Source: an uncultured Clostridia bacterium
GTDB taxonomy: Bacteria; Bacillota; Clostridia; Christensenellales; Borkfalkiaceae
Length of the DNA stretch: 64,000 nt
NCBI GenBank assembly: GCA_934248055.1
Contig: CAKQKI010000007.1
Coordinates: 1 to 64,000, forward strand
Direction: 5' to 3'
Shown here: one piece after another, positions 31,851 to 40,589 of the stretch
Position numbering within the stretch: position 1 is the first letter of the stretch
Layout: every line of letters begins with the position of its first letter
Position numbers and translations under genes: made by a program
Notes under the pieces: model-generated
Databases searched by the model: none
What the model was told of the DNA's origin: nothing
What the model saw: only the letters and a program-made list of their open reading frames with translations

Positions 31851-32786
31851 ATGAAAAATTACGCTATCATAGCAGACGCCACGTGCGATCTCTCTAAAGA
31901 ATTCAGAGAAAAGTACGATATAGAAGTAGTAGACGGGCATTTCGTAATGCCGGGCGGAAAGGAGCATAAGTCGATTTGCGAGTGGACGGAGTTCACGCGC
32001 GAAGAGTTTTATTCCATGCTTAAAAAAGCGCCGAACGACTTTACCACTTCGCCGCCGAACGTCGCCGCATTCTGCGAAGTTTTCGAAAAACACGCAAAAG
32101 CGGGCGATGGCGTTCTTGCGATTTCCATATCTTCCGGCATAAGCGGCACGTATAATTTTATGCTGAAAGCAAAAGAAGAAGTTCTGGAAAAATATCCGAA
32201 CGCCGAAATCGAAATAGTCGATTCCATGCGCTTCGGCCCCGGGTTCGGGCTTCTTACCATTATGGCTTCGGATCTCAGAAAAGACGGAAAAACCCTTACG
32301 GAAGTTAAAGATTATCTCGAAGAGAACAAAAACCGTATTCATCAGGCGGGCTGGCTTGACGACTTGTCTTTCGTTGCCAAAAAGGGAAGGCTTACTCACG
32401 CCAAAGCGTTTTTCGGAACGCTTGCGGGCGTAAAACCTATGGGCGAGTTCGACTACAACGGTCTTACTACCGTTATCGGCAAATTCAAAGGCGAAAAAGC
32501 GGCTTACGAAGGCTGTCTTAAATATATTGAAAAAACGATAATCGATCCCGAAGACAAAATAATTCTTATCGCAACCACGAACAGAAGAAAGCAAGCCGAA
32601 ATTTATAAGGATATGATAACCGAAAAGTTTCATCCGAAGGAAATTTACGTTTGCGACGTGTTCCCGAGTTGCGGTATCAACGTCGGCCCCGGTCTTATGG
32701 CGGCGTATTATATAGGCACGCATATCTCCGAAGGACTCGTTTCGGAAAGAGCGATAATAAACGATATAATCAACGATAAGGGTTAA
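31851..32786 (+). CDS. DegV-family fatty-acid binding protein (FakB-like)
   Basis: 311 residues, a little longer than the usual 280-290. DegV marks are YAIIADATCDLSKEF (about 3-17), FTTSPPNVAAFCEVF, AISISSGISGTYNFML (about 87-102) and VDSMRFGPGFGLLTIMAS, which build the fatty-acid pocket. FakB binds a fatty acid and presents it to the FakA kinase, encoded two genes downstream. AAGGAG is well placed before the ATG. FakA in the same operon strongly supports the assignment. Chain preference cannot be read. Confidence 0.92.
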   Translation: MKNYAIIADATCDLSKEFREKYDIEVVDGHFVMPGGKEHKSICEWTEFTREEFYSMLKKAPNDFTTSPPNVAAFCEVFEKHAKAGDGVLAISISSGISGTYNFMLKAKEEVLEKYPNAEIEIVDSMRFGPGFGLLTIMASDLRKDGKTLTEVKDYLEENKNRIHQAGWLDDLSFVAKKGRLTHAKAFFGTLAGVKPMGEFDYNGLTTVIGKFKGEKAAYEGCLKYIEKTIIDPEDKIILIATTNRRKQAEIYKDMITEKFHPKEIYVCDVFPSCGINVGPGLMAAYYIGTHISEGLVSERAIINDIINDKG

Positions 32787-32790
32787 ACGA

Positions 32791-34119
32791 ATGAAAAAAC
32801 TGACGAGAAAATGGCAGATGTTTATATACGGTTGCGCGGGCATGGGCGTAAATATGCTCAATCTTCTTATGGGTTCGTATCTGGTGAGCGCGCTGTATAT
32901 AGGGAACAACGGTTTTTCCGAAGCCACAATACCGTTTCAGACTTACGCGCAGAAAGACCTTATTATAGTCGGGATATGGTCCGCATTGTTTTTCGTTGCC
33001 AAAATAATCGACGGCGTTATAGATATTCCCATGGCGTCGCTTACGGATAATCTTAAAACGAAATGGGGGCGTCGTCGTCCCGCGCTGCTGATGGGACTTG
33101 TTCCGCTCGTTCTTTCGTTTCTTGCCTTTCTTGCCATTCCCGAAAACAAAAGCGAGTCGATGCTCAACACCTGGTATTACTGGGTAGTGCTTTGCGTGTT
33201 TTACGTGTCTTACACGTTGACGATGGTTACTTATTACGCTACTTTCACCGAAATCGTGGAAACGGAAGAAGAAAGGAATTATATTTCAAACGTCAAGTCC
33301 GTTTGCGATATAGTGTACTTTATTTTAGGTTACGTAGGAGTTGCGGCAATGCTTAAAGGAATTAACGTAAGGCTCGTAGCGTTGATTTGCCTGCCGCTCG
33401 TTTTGACCATGCTTATTCCTATGTTTATGATAAAGGAAGATTCTTCCGTCGGCGTGGAACTCGAAAAAGAAAAGAGCGTAAACGTTATAAAGTCACTTGC
33501 GTATACGCTTAGGAATAAAGACTTTATTCTGTGGATGATAGTTTATATGCTTATGACTTTCGGAGTGCAACTCTTTCTCGGCGGCATAAACGAGTATTTT
33601 TCGGTAGCGGATATGAATATGGTTTTCGTTATGGCGGCGGCTTTCGCGCCGGTGCCTGCAACTTTGCTTATTTATAACGCGCTTATCAGAAAGAAAGGTT
33701 TCAGATTTGCCTTTCAGTACGTACTGCTCGTTTTCTCTCTCGGAATGGCTATGATTTTCGGTGTATCGTTTCTCGAAAAAGGAATTTTAAGAACTATGCT
33801 TTCCGTCCTTTCGGGAATTATATGTTCGCTCGGAATAGGCGCGCTGTTTTCGGTCGCTTATTCAATACCTTCTCAACTTGCCGCAGACGACGAAAAAAGA
33901 ACGGGCATTTCGCATTCTGCGATGTACTTTGCGGTGCAGGGGCTGTTTTCGGGCGTTGCCACGGGGCTCGGCTCGGGAGTTATTCTCAATCTTCTTAAAG
34001 GAACGGACGGCGTGCGGCTTATACCCGTGCTTGCGGCGGCAGGTTGCGTAGCGGCGTTTTTCTTAACTTACATTCTTCCGAAATCGATAGTCGATCTCGG
34101 TAAAAAAACGGATAAATAA
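32791..34119 (+). CDS. GPH-family (sugar/cation) MFS transporter
   Basis: 442 residues with about 12 transmembrane helices. The family loop SLTDNLKTKWGRRRPALLMG (about 76-95) between helices 2 and 3 is the GPH (glycoside-pentoside-hexuronide:cation symporter) signature. ESGxxDER-like residues are not evident further on. Members import sugars with Na+ or H+, but relatives also move lipids (MFSD2-type). The location between DegV and FakA, two bases from the latter, makes a lipid or glycolipid substrate worth considering. Substrate unknown. Confidence 0.85.
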   Translation: MKKLTRKWQMFIYGCAGMGVNMLNLLMGSYLVSALYIGNNGFSEATIPFQTYAQKDLIIVGIWSALFFVAKIIDGVIDIPMASLTDNLKTKWGRRRPALLMGLVPLVLSFLAFLAIPENKSESMLNTWYYWVVLCVFYVSYTLTMVTYYATFTEIVETEEERNYISNVKSVCDIVYFILGYVGVAAMLKGINVRLVALICLPLVLTMLIPMFMIKEDSSVGVELEKEKSVNVIKSLAYTLRNKDFILWMIVYMLMTFGVQLFLGGINEYFSVADMNMVFVMAAAFAPVPATLLIYNALIRKKGFRFAFQYVLLVFSLGMAMIFGVSFLEKGILRTMLSVLSGIICSLGIGALFSVAYSIPSQLAADDEKRTGISHSAMYFAVQGLFSGVATGLGSGVILNLLKGTDGVRLIPVLAAAGCVAAFFLTYILPKSIVDLGKKTDK

Positions 34120-34120
34120 A

Positions 34121-35770
34121 ATGGAATATAAAAGAATAGACGGACTTACCTATGAAAAAATGGCTGTAAGCGGTCTTAACAATCTGATAAACTACGAAAA
34201 ACAGATAAACGCTCTTAACGTATTCCCCGTAGCCGACGGCGACACGGGAACGAATATGCGTTTAACCCTTCAAAGCGGAATAAGCCGCGCGGGAAGCAAT
34301 AAAAATCTTGCGGAATATCTTAAACCTTTAAGCGAAGGAATGCTTCTCGGCGCGCGCGGTAATTCGGGAGTTATTCTCTCTCAGATTTTCAAGGGGTTTT
34401 ACAGCGAACTTCAGCGGTGCGGCATAGCCGACGCCGGCGAAGTGCGCGACGCTCTCGTAAAGGCTTACAGAAGCGCTTATAAGGCGGTAGTCCGCCCGGT
34501 AGAAGGAACCATATTGACCGTTTCGCGCGAAGGGATAGAGAATATCCGCGGGCAGATTTACGGAAATACGACCGTAGACAACGTGTTTTCGATGTATCTT
34601 GCCGAAATGAGAAAAAGTTTAAAAAACACGCCCGAAATGCTTCCCGTTCTCGGCGAAGCGGGGGTTGTGGACAGCGGCGCTCTCGGATATATAACGATAG
34701 TGGAAGGTATGGTCAGGTACCTTTACGGCGAAGGCGTTGAAATAAAAGAAAAAGATTTCGATTCCGAAATTTTTAAAGAAACCGCCGCGACTAATTTTAA
34801 CGAAAACAGCGTTTTCGATTGCGGATATTGCCTTGAATTTTTACTTCAGCGTTTAAACGATAAAAATTATAATCGAAATTTCAGGCTTAACGACTTTAAA
34901 GAAGATCTTGCTTTTTGCGGTAATTCTCTCGTTGTTATCGAAGAAGGCTCGGTGGTAAAGGTTCACATTCATACTTTAAAGCCCGCAAAAGTAATCGAAC
35001 TTGCCCAGAAATACGGCGAATTTATTACTTTCAAACTAGAAAACATGCAGATACAAAACGAGCAGTATAAACTCGAAAGGGAAAAAGAGCGTGAAAAACT
35101 GCCCGAAAAGCCGTTATCGATAATCTGCGTTGCGGACGGTAACGGCGTTGCCGAACTTTTTAAAAATCTCGGCGCGGATATAATTCTGAGCGGCGGACAG
35201 ACGATGAATACTTCCACCGAAGAATTTCTTTCCGCTTTTGAAAAAGTAAACGCCGAAAAAATACTCGTTTTCCCGAATAACTGCAATATTATAAAATCCG
35301 CAGAGCAGGCGCGGGATATGAGCGGAAAGGATAATATCGACGTCGTTGCGACGGAAAATTTAATGCAGTGTTATTACGCGCTTGCTATGGATATTGCCGA
35401 CAGCGACGATTTATCCGCTCGTATCGCCGCTATAAAAGAAGGCGCGGAAAGCGTTCATACCGTTTCCGTGGCGACAGCGGTAAAATCTTATCAGGGCAGT
35501 AAATTTTCCTGCGAAAAGGGCGATAAAATAGCGTTCGTGGACGGGAAAATAAAATATTCGGCAAAAGACGTCGTTTCGGCGGTGAAAACCGCTTTGAAAG
35601 AATTTTCAGGCGTTACCGCGGCAATCGCGCTTAAAGGTAAAGATTTTCATGACGACGTCGAAAACGACCTTACCGAAGCGATTTACGAAGTAACCGACGG
35701 AATAGAAACGGAATATCTCGACGGCGGTCAAAGCGTTTTCGAAGTTATAATAGGAGTTATTAAAGAATGA
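34121..35770 (+). CDS. fakA: DAK2-domain fatty acid kinase
   Basis: 549 residues, the usual length of FakA. The N-terminal DhaL/DAK2 kinase has ALNVFPVADGDTGTNMRLTL (about 31-50), with the Asp ligands of the metals, GMLLGARGNSGVILSQIFKG (about 76-95) and LPVLGEAGVVDSGALGY (about 177-193). A middle domain follows at about 215-330. A DegV-like C-terminal domain covers about 335-549. It phosphorylates FakB-bound fatty acid to acyl phosphate, feeding phospholipid synthesis. It sits one base after the transporter and overlaps the next gene by four bases. Confidence 0.93.
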   Translation: MEYKRIDGLTYEKMAVSGLNNLINYEKQINALNVFPVADGDTGTNMRLTLQSGISRAGSNKNLAEYLKPLSEGMLLGARGNSGVILSQIFKGFYSELQRCGIADAGEVRDALVKAYRSAYKAVVRPVEGTILTVSREGIENIRGQIYGNTTVDNVFSMYLAEMRKSLKNTPEMLPVLGEAGVVDSGALGYITIVEGMVRYLYGEGVEIKEKDFDSEIFKETAATNFNENSVFDCGYCLEFLLQRLNDKNYNRNFRLNDFKEDLAFCGNSLVVIEEGSVVKVHIHTLKPAKVIELAQKYGEFITFKLENMQIQNEQYKLEREKEREKLPEKPLSIICVADGNGVAELFKNLGADIILSGGQTMNTSTEEFLSAFEKVNAEKILVFPNNCNIIKSAEQARDMSGKDNIDVVATENLMQCYYALAMDIADSDDLSARIAAIKEGAESVHTVSVATAVKSYQGSKFSCEKGDKIAFVDGKIKYSAKDVVSAVKTALKEFSGVTAAIALKGKDFHDDVENDLTEAIYEVTDGIETEYLDGGQSVFEVIIGVIKE

Positions 35771-36714
35771 TCGCTGTTTATATATTACTCGGTCTTTCGG
35801 CGGCGTTCGTGCTTTTTTATCTGATCCCCACGCTTATCGTCGCAAGCAGAATTTTCACCGTGCTGTTCGTTCGCACGAATAAAGAAAAATGGTCGAGAAC
35901 GTGCAGTTGGGACGACATGGAGCAACGCGAAATGTTCCGAGCAGGCGAAGAATGGGGCGAAAAGTATAAAAGCGTTTCGAAAACTCTCACGGTTAAAAGC
36001 GGCAAATTCAATCTCGTGGGGGAATACTTCGATTTCGGCGGCGACAAAGCCGTGATAATTATCCCCGGCAGAATGGAAACGTGTTTGTATTCATATTATT
36101 TTGCAGAAGGTTACAGAGAAAGCGGATATAACGTTCTTGCGATAGATAACCGCTCGCACGGATTGTCGGACGGCAGATATAACACGATAGGGTTTAACGA
36201 ATATAAAGATATTTTAAAGTGGGGCGAAAAACTTTTCGAAGACGAAGGCGTTAAAAAAATCGTTCTTCACGGAATATGTATAGGCGCGGCAACCGCGCTT
36301 TACGCCTTAACGAGCGATAAATGCCCCGATTATTTCGTCGGAATGGTTGCCGACGGAATGTACACCGATTTCAAAGAATCTTTAATTAACCATATAGTCG
36401 AGCGCAAGCATAACCCGCATCCCGTTGCGGAAGAAGTTATGTGGATGGTGAAAACCGTTGCGGGAAGAACCGACGTTAAAAAAGGTCCTTATAATTATAT
36501 AGGCAAACTCGATAAACCCGTTTGCTTTATTTACGGGCTTATGGATACCTATTCCACGCCCGATAAAGCAAAAGAACTTTTCGCGGCGTGCGGCTCTTCG
36601 AAAAAACGGATAGTATGGTTTGAAAAAGGCGTGCATTCTCATCTGAGAATTAACGCGCCCGAAAAATACGATAAAACCGTAAAAGACTTTTTAAAGGAAG
36701 AAATAAATGACTAA
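35767..36714 (+). CDS. Alpha/beta hydrolase 2 with Cys at the nucleophile position
   Basis: 315 residues. An N-terminal transmembrane helix (about 3-25) is followed by an alpha/beta hydrolase fold similar to that of gene 30907-31839: AVIIIPGRMETCLYSY, AIDNRSHGLSDG, the elbow LHGICIGAATAL, the acid IYGLMDTYS and the base KGVHSHLR. The usual Ser of G-x-S-x-G is Cys (GICIG). It may be a Cys-dependent hydrolase or acyltransferase, as in dienelactone hydrolase, or a weakened enzyme. It overlaps FakA at its start and the deacetylase at its end, so it is tightly coupled. Confidence 0.85.
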   Translation: MIAVYILLGLSAAFVLFYLIPTLIVASRIFTVLFVRTNKEKWSRTCSWDDMEQREMFRAGEEWGEKYKSVSKTLTVKSGKFNLVGEYFDFGGDKAVIIIPGRMETCLYSYYFAEGYRESGYNVLAIDNRSHGLSDGRYNTIGFNEYKDILKWGEKLFEDEGVKKIVLHGICIGAATALYALTSDKCPDYFVGMVADGMYTDFKESLINHIVERKHNPHPVAEEVMWMVKTVAGRTDVKKGPYNYIGKLDKPVCFIYGLMDTYSTPDKAKELFAACGSSKKRIVWFEKGVHSHLRINAPEKYDKTVKDFLKEEIND

Positions 36715-37540
36715 AACCGCGTTCATCACTCTCGACGCCGAAAGTTTTTGCGAAACGAGTTGCGTTAAGGAATTAAATCCCGAGTTGAGCGGCTGTCCCG
36801 ACTGTCTTGACGAAATCGACGAGTTTTTGGAGTTTTTCGATTCCGAAAATATAAAAACCACGATTTTTATAACCGAAGAAACGCTTGACAAAAAGAAATC
36901 CACTTTATTAAACGCGATAAAAAACGGACACGAAATAGGCGTTCACGCCGAAAAACACGTTTCGCCGCAAACTTTGGAAAAAGAAGAACTTTTCAGGCAA
37001 CTTTCGGGTATGCGCGAACGCATAAAAAGCGAACTCGGTTATAACGCCGTGTCTTATCGCGCGCCGTGCTTCGGAATAAATAACGACGTTCTCGGCGTTA
37101 TAAAACGGTGCGGTTTTAAAAGAGATTCGAGCGCGCTCAATTACGAAAACGCGGCGCGGTCGGGAAACCTTAATCTGAGCGATTTCGAAAAGATAAATTC
37201 CGTAGTTTATAAAAGCGGCGATTTTTACGAATTCAAACCGTCGGTAGGCGATTTCATGAATATGAAAATGCCGTTGTCGGGCGGGGGATATTTAAGGCTT
37301 TCCCCGTGGAATATAGTTAAAAAGTCTTTGAAAAAATACGTGGAAAACGAAAACGCATATCTTTTTTACGTTCACCCTTTCGAGATTTATAAAGGTAAAT
37401 TTCCGAAAATAAAAGGTCTTAAATTCGGCGATAAAATTTTTATAAACCGCGGAAGAAAAAAGTATTTTTATAAAATCAAAGAACTTGTCGCGGCGCTTAA
37501 AAATCGCGGTTACGAATTCAAAACGATAGGCGGATTTTAA
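36707..37540 (+). CDS. Polysaccharide-deacetylase-family protein
   Basis: 277 residues, NodB-homology fold. The start AFITLDAESFCE (about 5-16) carries the catalytic/metal Asp, INIKTTIFIT-type strand 2 follows, and GHEIGVHAEKHVSPQTL (about 73-89) gives the two His ligands. YRAPCFGINNDVL (about 117-129) holds the conserved Arg-Ala-Pro. There is no signal peptide, so it acts in the cytoplasm, perhaps on a nucleotide- or lipid-linked amino sugar. The C-terminal NAYLFYVHPFEIYKG fits the family. Combined with acyltransferases it could deacetylate a glycolipid before re-acylation, which is inference. Confidence 0.83.
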   Translation: MTKTAFITLDAESFCETSCVKELNPELSGCPDCLDEIDEFLEFFDSENIKTTIFITEETLDKKKSTLLNAIKNGHEIGVHAEKHVSPQTLEKEELFRQLSGMRERIKSELGYNAVSYRAPCFGINNDVLGVIKRCGFKRDSSALNYENAARSGNLNLSDFEKINSVVYKSGDFYEFKPSVGDFMNMKMPLSGGGYLRLSPWNIVKKSLKKYVENENAYLFYVHPFEIYKGKFPKIKGLKFGDKIFINRGRKKYFYKIKELVAALKNRGYEFKTIGGF

Positions 37541-37564
37541 CGGCTTTGAAATAAAAGGAGCGGA

Positions 37565-38725
37565 ATGGAAAACGAAAACAAAAACGAAATAGTTGAAAAC
37601 AAAAAATCCGAAAAAGGCAATAACAAGTCCGAAAAAAAAGAAAAGAAAGGCGGCTTTAAATTCAGCAATAAGGCTAAACTTTTCACGGCTATAGCCGCGC
37701 TTACGGGGTTAAGCACCGCGGCTGTTTTCGCCGCCAAAGAGATTTACGACTCGTTTTTTCCCCGTTACGAACGCCCCGATTACAGCGTTTATCCGAGTTG
37801 TTATAATTACGAAACGTATAAAGAACGGCTCGCAAGAAAAACCTTTTACTTTCATTCGGGCGACGTAAAACTCAAAGGTTATTTATACGAAGCGAAAAAC
37901 TCAAAAGGCGTTATCGTTCTCGTTCACGGCCTGCACGCGGGAGCGGACGATTATCTGCCCATAGCCGAATATATGGTTAACGGCGGTTACAGCGTGTTTT
38001 CTTACGACGGTACGGGCACGTATGATTCCGAAGGCGATTCCACGGTGGGAATGTGCCAGTCGCTCGTCGATCTCGACAATGCCTTAACTTACGTTAAAAA
38101 CACCGATTATTTTCAAGGAAAACCCCTGTTTTTAATAGGTCATTCCTGCGGCGGATACGCCGTTTCTTCGGTGCTTGCCATAAAGAAAAATCTAAGTATC
38201 AAAGCGGCTCTGTGCATTGCGGCGGTAAACGACTGCTTTACGCTGATTATCGATAAAGGCAAAGAATACGCGGGAGAATTAGCGGGTAAGGGAATTCCGA
38301 AAATTTTTCTCGATACTTACCAGAAAATTCTTTTCAGGCAGTACGTCAATTATAACGGCGTAAAGGGAATAAATTCGACCGATATACCCGTAATCGTGGC
38401 GCACGGCGAAAACGATAAGATAATTTCGTTCGACGGGCAGTCGATAACGGCGAAAAGAAGCGAAATAATAAACCCGAACGTCAGTTATTATATCACGCGC
38501 GGCTTGCAGGGCGGACACGATACGTTATGGCACTCCGAAAGGTCGGCAGCGTATACGGAAAAAGTGAAAGCCGACCTTAAAATAATGAAAGAAAAGGTCG
38601 GGCGGGAACTTACTCACGAAGAAAAAGCCGAATATTACAAGACGCTGGACGGCGCGCTTTACGGCGAAGTAAACGAAGAACTTTTCGATCTGGCGATTAA
38701 AACGTTTGACAAAACGTTGAATTAA
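37565..38725 (+). CDS. Membrane-anchored alpha/beta hydrolase 3
   Basis: 386 residues. A highly charged Lys/Glu/Asn N-terminus (about 1-36) precedes one helix (about 40-60) and a hydrolase domain with VLVHGLHAGADDYLP, YDGTGTYDSEGDS, the elbow LIGHSCGGYAVSSVL (Ser in GHSCG), the acid AHGENDKIISF and the base LQGGHDTLWHSE. All triad residues are present. It is the third alpha/beta hydrolase in one operon, which argues for a shared pathway of ester cleavage or transfer. The substrate is unknown. Start ATG has AAAGGAG. Confidence 0.87.
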   Translation: MENENKNEIVENKKSEKGNNKSEKKEKKGGFKFSNKAKLFTAIAALTGLSTAAVFAAKEIYDSFFPRYERPDYSVYPSCYNYETYKERLARKTFYFHSGDVKLKGYLYEAKNSKGVIVLVHGLHAGADDYLPIAEYMVNGGYSVFSYDGTGTYDSEGDSTVGMCQSLVDLDNALTYVKNTDYFQGKPLFLIGHSCGGYAVSSVLAIKKNLSIKAALCIAAVNDCFTLIIDKGKEYAGELAGKGIPKIFLDTYQKILFRQYVNYNGVKGINSTDIPVIVAHGENDKIISFDGQSITAKRSEIINPNVSYYITRGLQGGHDTLWHSERSAAYTEKVKADLKIMKEKVGRELTHEEKAEYYKTLDGALYGEVNEELFDLAIKTFDKTLN

Positions 38726-38756
38726 GATTATATAAGTTATATAAAGGAGATTGAAT

Positions 38757-39293
38757 ATGTATTGCAAAAAATGCGGAAAATTTATCGACGGCGAAGAAGA
38801 TATATGTAACGAATGCCTGTCAAAAGAACTTACCTGCGGCGACAGTCGCTGCGAAGCGGAAGCGGACTGCTCGACCCGCATGCTCGGATTCGGCGGCGCG
38901 CTCGCAAGCGCGATAACGGGCGTTATAGGTATACTTTTTGCAAGTTGCTCGTATATTTTTACTCTTCTTAAAGCGATAGTTACTAATCCCGAAATCGCAA
39001 ACGGGACGATAGCGAACATGGATCCCGAAACGGTAAATTATTTAATGGAAATAAAAGACGCTATTCTTTCGCTTACTCCCGCCGCGGTCGTTCTTGCGGT
39101 GTTTGCCGCGATCGCGTGCGTTCCCGCTCTCGTTTTCGGAATAAAATCGATAGCGGCGTTCAGAAAAGTAAATAACGGTAAAAAACCCGTGGCGACTCTC
39201 GTACTCGGCATAGTAGGAATCGTTACGGCGGCGTCGGCTCTCATAATGTTGTTTTCCGCCGCGTTTCTGGCGTATGCCGTTTCTTTGCTGTGA
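38757..39293 (+). CDS. Zinc-ribbon membrane protein
   Basis: 178 residues from the ATG at 38757, which follows AAGGAGATTGAAT. A TTG two codons earlier is less likely. The N-terminal MYCKKCGKFIDGEEDICNEC is a small zinc ribbon with two CxxC pairs. Three or four transmembrane segments follow (about 50-72, 102-130, 142-175), with FGIKSIAAFRKVNNGKKPVATLVLG typical of DUF4190-like proteins. Function unknown. It is the probable last gene of the lipid operon, 31 bases after the third hydrolase gene. The 99 bases after it hold no terminator I can see. Confidence 0.8.
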   Translation: MYCKKCGKFIDGEEDICNECLSKELTCGDSRCEAEADCSTRMLGFGGALASAITGVIGILFASCSYIFTLLKAIVTNPEIANGTIANMDPETVNYLMEIKDAILSLTPAAVVLAVFAAIACVPALVFGIKSIAAFRKVNNGKKPVATLVLGIVGIVTAASALIMLFSAAFLAYAVSLL

Positions 39294-39392
39294 TTAAACC
39301 TGCGCGGCGATAAAATATTTTCTTTATAAACGCGCAAAATATATAAAAATATATGAATAAGCAAAGGGAACGGAATCCCGGAAGGAGAACTT

Positions 39393-40358
39393 ATGAAAAA
39401 ACTATCTTCAATTTTGATTTTTGCGGTTATTGCGGCGGTTTTATTGTGTTCATGCTCGAAAGGCGGCAATATTACCACGCCCGTACAGCATAAAGTAATA
39501 TTTATGGACGGCGACAAAACGGTGTTTACTTATTACGTCGACGACGGAAAAGATTTTCCGACCGAAAAAATGCCCGCGCCCGTACAAAAAACGGGTTATA
39601 ACGTTTCCTGGAGCGACGGCGATCTGAAACTGCTTGTAAAAATCAAAAGCGATATTACGGTCAAAGCGGTATATGCTCCTTGCGAATATAAAATCACCTT
39701 CGACACGGGAAATATCGGCGAGCCGATAAGCGACATGACCGTTACGTACGGCAGCGCGTATAACTTACCCGCCGCAAAAAGCAATTCCGAGTCGAAAAAA
39801 TTCGGCGGCTGGAAATCGGGAAACGACGATTTCGATTTCAGCGGCGTATGGAACGTGGCTGAAAACGTAACTCTGAGCGCCGAATGGACGGACAGAAACA
39901 CCGTAACTTTCAAATACGGGAACGACACTTTAAAAATACTGTACGTAAACGACGAACTCACGATAGACAAAACGCAGATTCCCACCGTTATAAAAGGTCG
40001 TTACTATAATCTTGAATGGAGCAGAACCGATTTTACAAACGTTACGGAAGATATTTCCGTAGAGTTGATTTCAAAAACGCCTTACGAATACAAAATCACT
40101 TACGATTACGGCTCGAGATCGAACGACAAAAACTTAAAAAAATGCGATACGGACGGTAAAACCGTAAAATACGGAGAGAAAATCCCCGCTCTTTATAAGC
40201 CGTCGTGCAAAGGTTACGTTTTTATCGGCTGGAAAGACGAAGCGGGTAAAATCGTTAAAGAAGGCGAACGGATTTTTGATTACACGAGCGATATAAAAGT
40301 GGTCGCGGCGTGGGAAATCGATTTGAACGACGACGATAACTGGACCGATTTTTATTGA
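39393..40358 (+). CDS. Lipoprotein with InlB-type repeats
   Basis: 321 residues. The lipoprotein signal ends at LLCSC (Cys21). At least four InlB B-repeat-like units of about 70 residues follow (about 33-92, 93-158, 160-215, 220-310). Each has a KVIFMDGDK- or YKITFDTG-type first strand, an internal GY...W and an ending ITVKAVYAP or VTLSAEW. These beta-grasp-like modules occur in surface adhesins of Bacillota. GGAAGGAG precedes the ATG. A terminator follows directly. Role at the surface is likely; the ligand is unknown. Confidence 0.85.
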   Translation: MKKLSSILIFAVIAAVLLCSCSKGGNITTPVQHKVIFMDGDKTVFTYYVDDGKDFPTEKMPAPVQKTGYNVSWSDGDLKLLVKIKSDITVKAVYAPCEYKITFDTGNIGEPISDMTVTYGSAYNLPAAKSNSESKKFGGWKSGNDDFDFSGVWNVAENVTLSAEWTDRNTVTFKYGNDTLKILYVNDELTIDKTQIPTVIKGRYYNLEWSRTDFTNVTEDISVELISKTPYEYKITYDYGSRSNDKNLKKCDTDGKTVKYGEKIPALYKPSCKGYVFIGWKDEAGKIVKEGERIFDYTSDIKVVAAWEIDLNDDDNWTDFY

Positions 40359-40364
40359 TATTTA

Positions 40365-40389
40365 AACCTCGCTCACGCGGGGTTTTTTA
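40365..40389 (+). terminator. Terminator after the InlB-type lipoprotein gene
   Basis: AACCTCGC / GCGGGGTT stem (one G-U pair), four-base loop, then six T. Confidence 0.9.
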
Positions 40390-40412
40390 TTTGCTCAATG
40401 CGGCGGAAACAG

Positions 40413-40442
40413 TTGATTTTATATCCCGTTTTGTAGTATAAT
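40413..40442 (+). promoter_or_regulatory. Promoter of the helicase gene
   Basis: -35 TTGATT (40413-40418), 18-base spacer, -10 TATAAT (40437-40442). The leader of about 140 bases contains the palindromic element at 40474-40515. Confidence 0.7.
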
Positions 40443-40473
40443 TCGGGTGTGTATCGGACAAGAACGAGCAAAG

Positions 40474-40515
40474 CCTTGCAAACGCGCCGCGAATTACGCG
40501 CTTTTTGCAAATTTC
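40474..40515 (+). repeat. Intergenic palindromic element, copy 2
   Basis: A 42-base inverted repeat (TTGCAAA... /...TTTTTGCAA around CGCGCCGCGAATTACGCGC) that matches the reverse complement of 34-75 with only a few changes. It lies in the leader of the helicase mRNA and would fold as a stem-loop. Confidence 0.55.
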
Positions 40516-40589
40516 ATAACGGAGTATCGTTTTCGTCCGTCATTACGGCGCGATTCGGCGCAAGAACGTAGTTTTATAAGGAGCGTTTA

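Noticed and set aside
31836..32927. 363-residue open frame on the minus strand opposite the DegV gene
   Set aside because: Opposite a clear DegV gene with family motifs. The composition (Phe/Arg/Tyr-rich) is that of a shadow frame.
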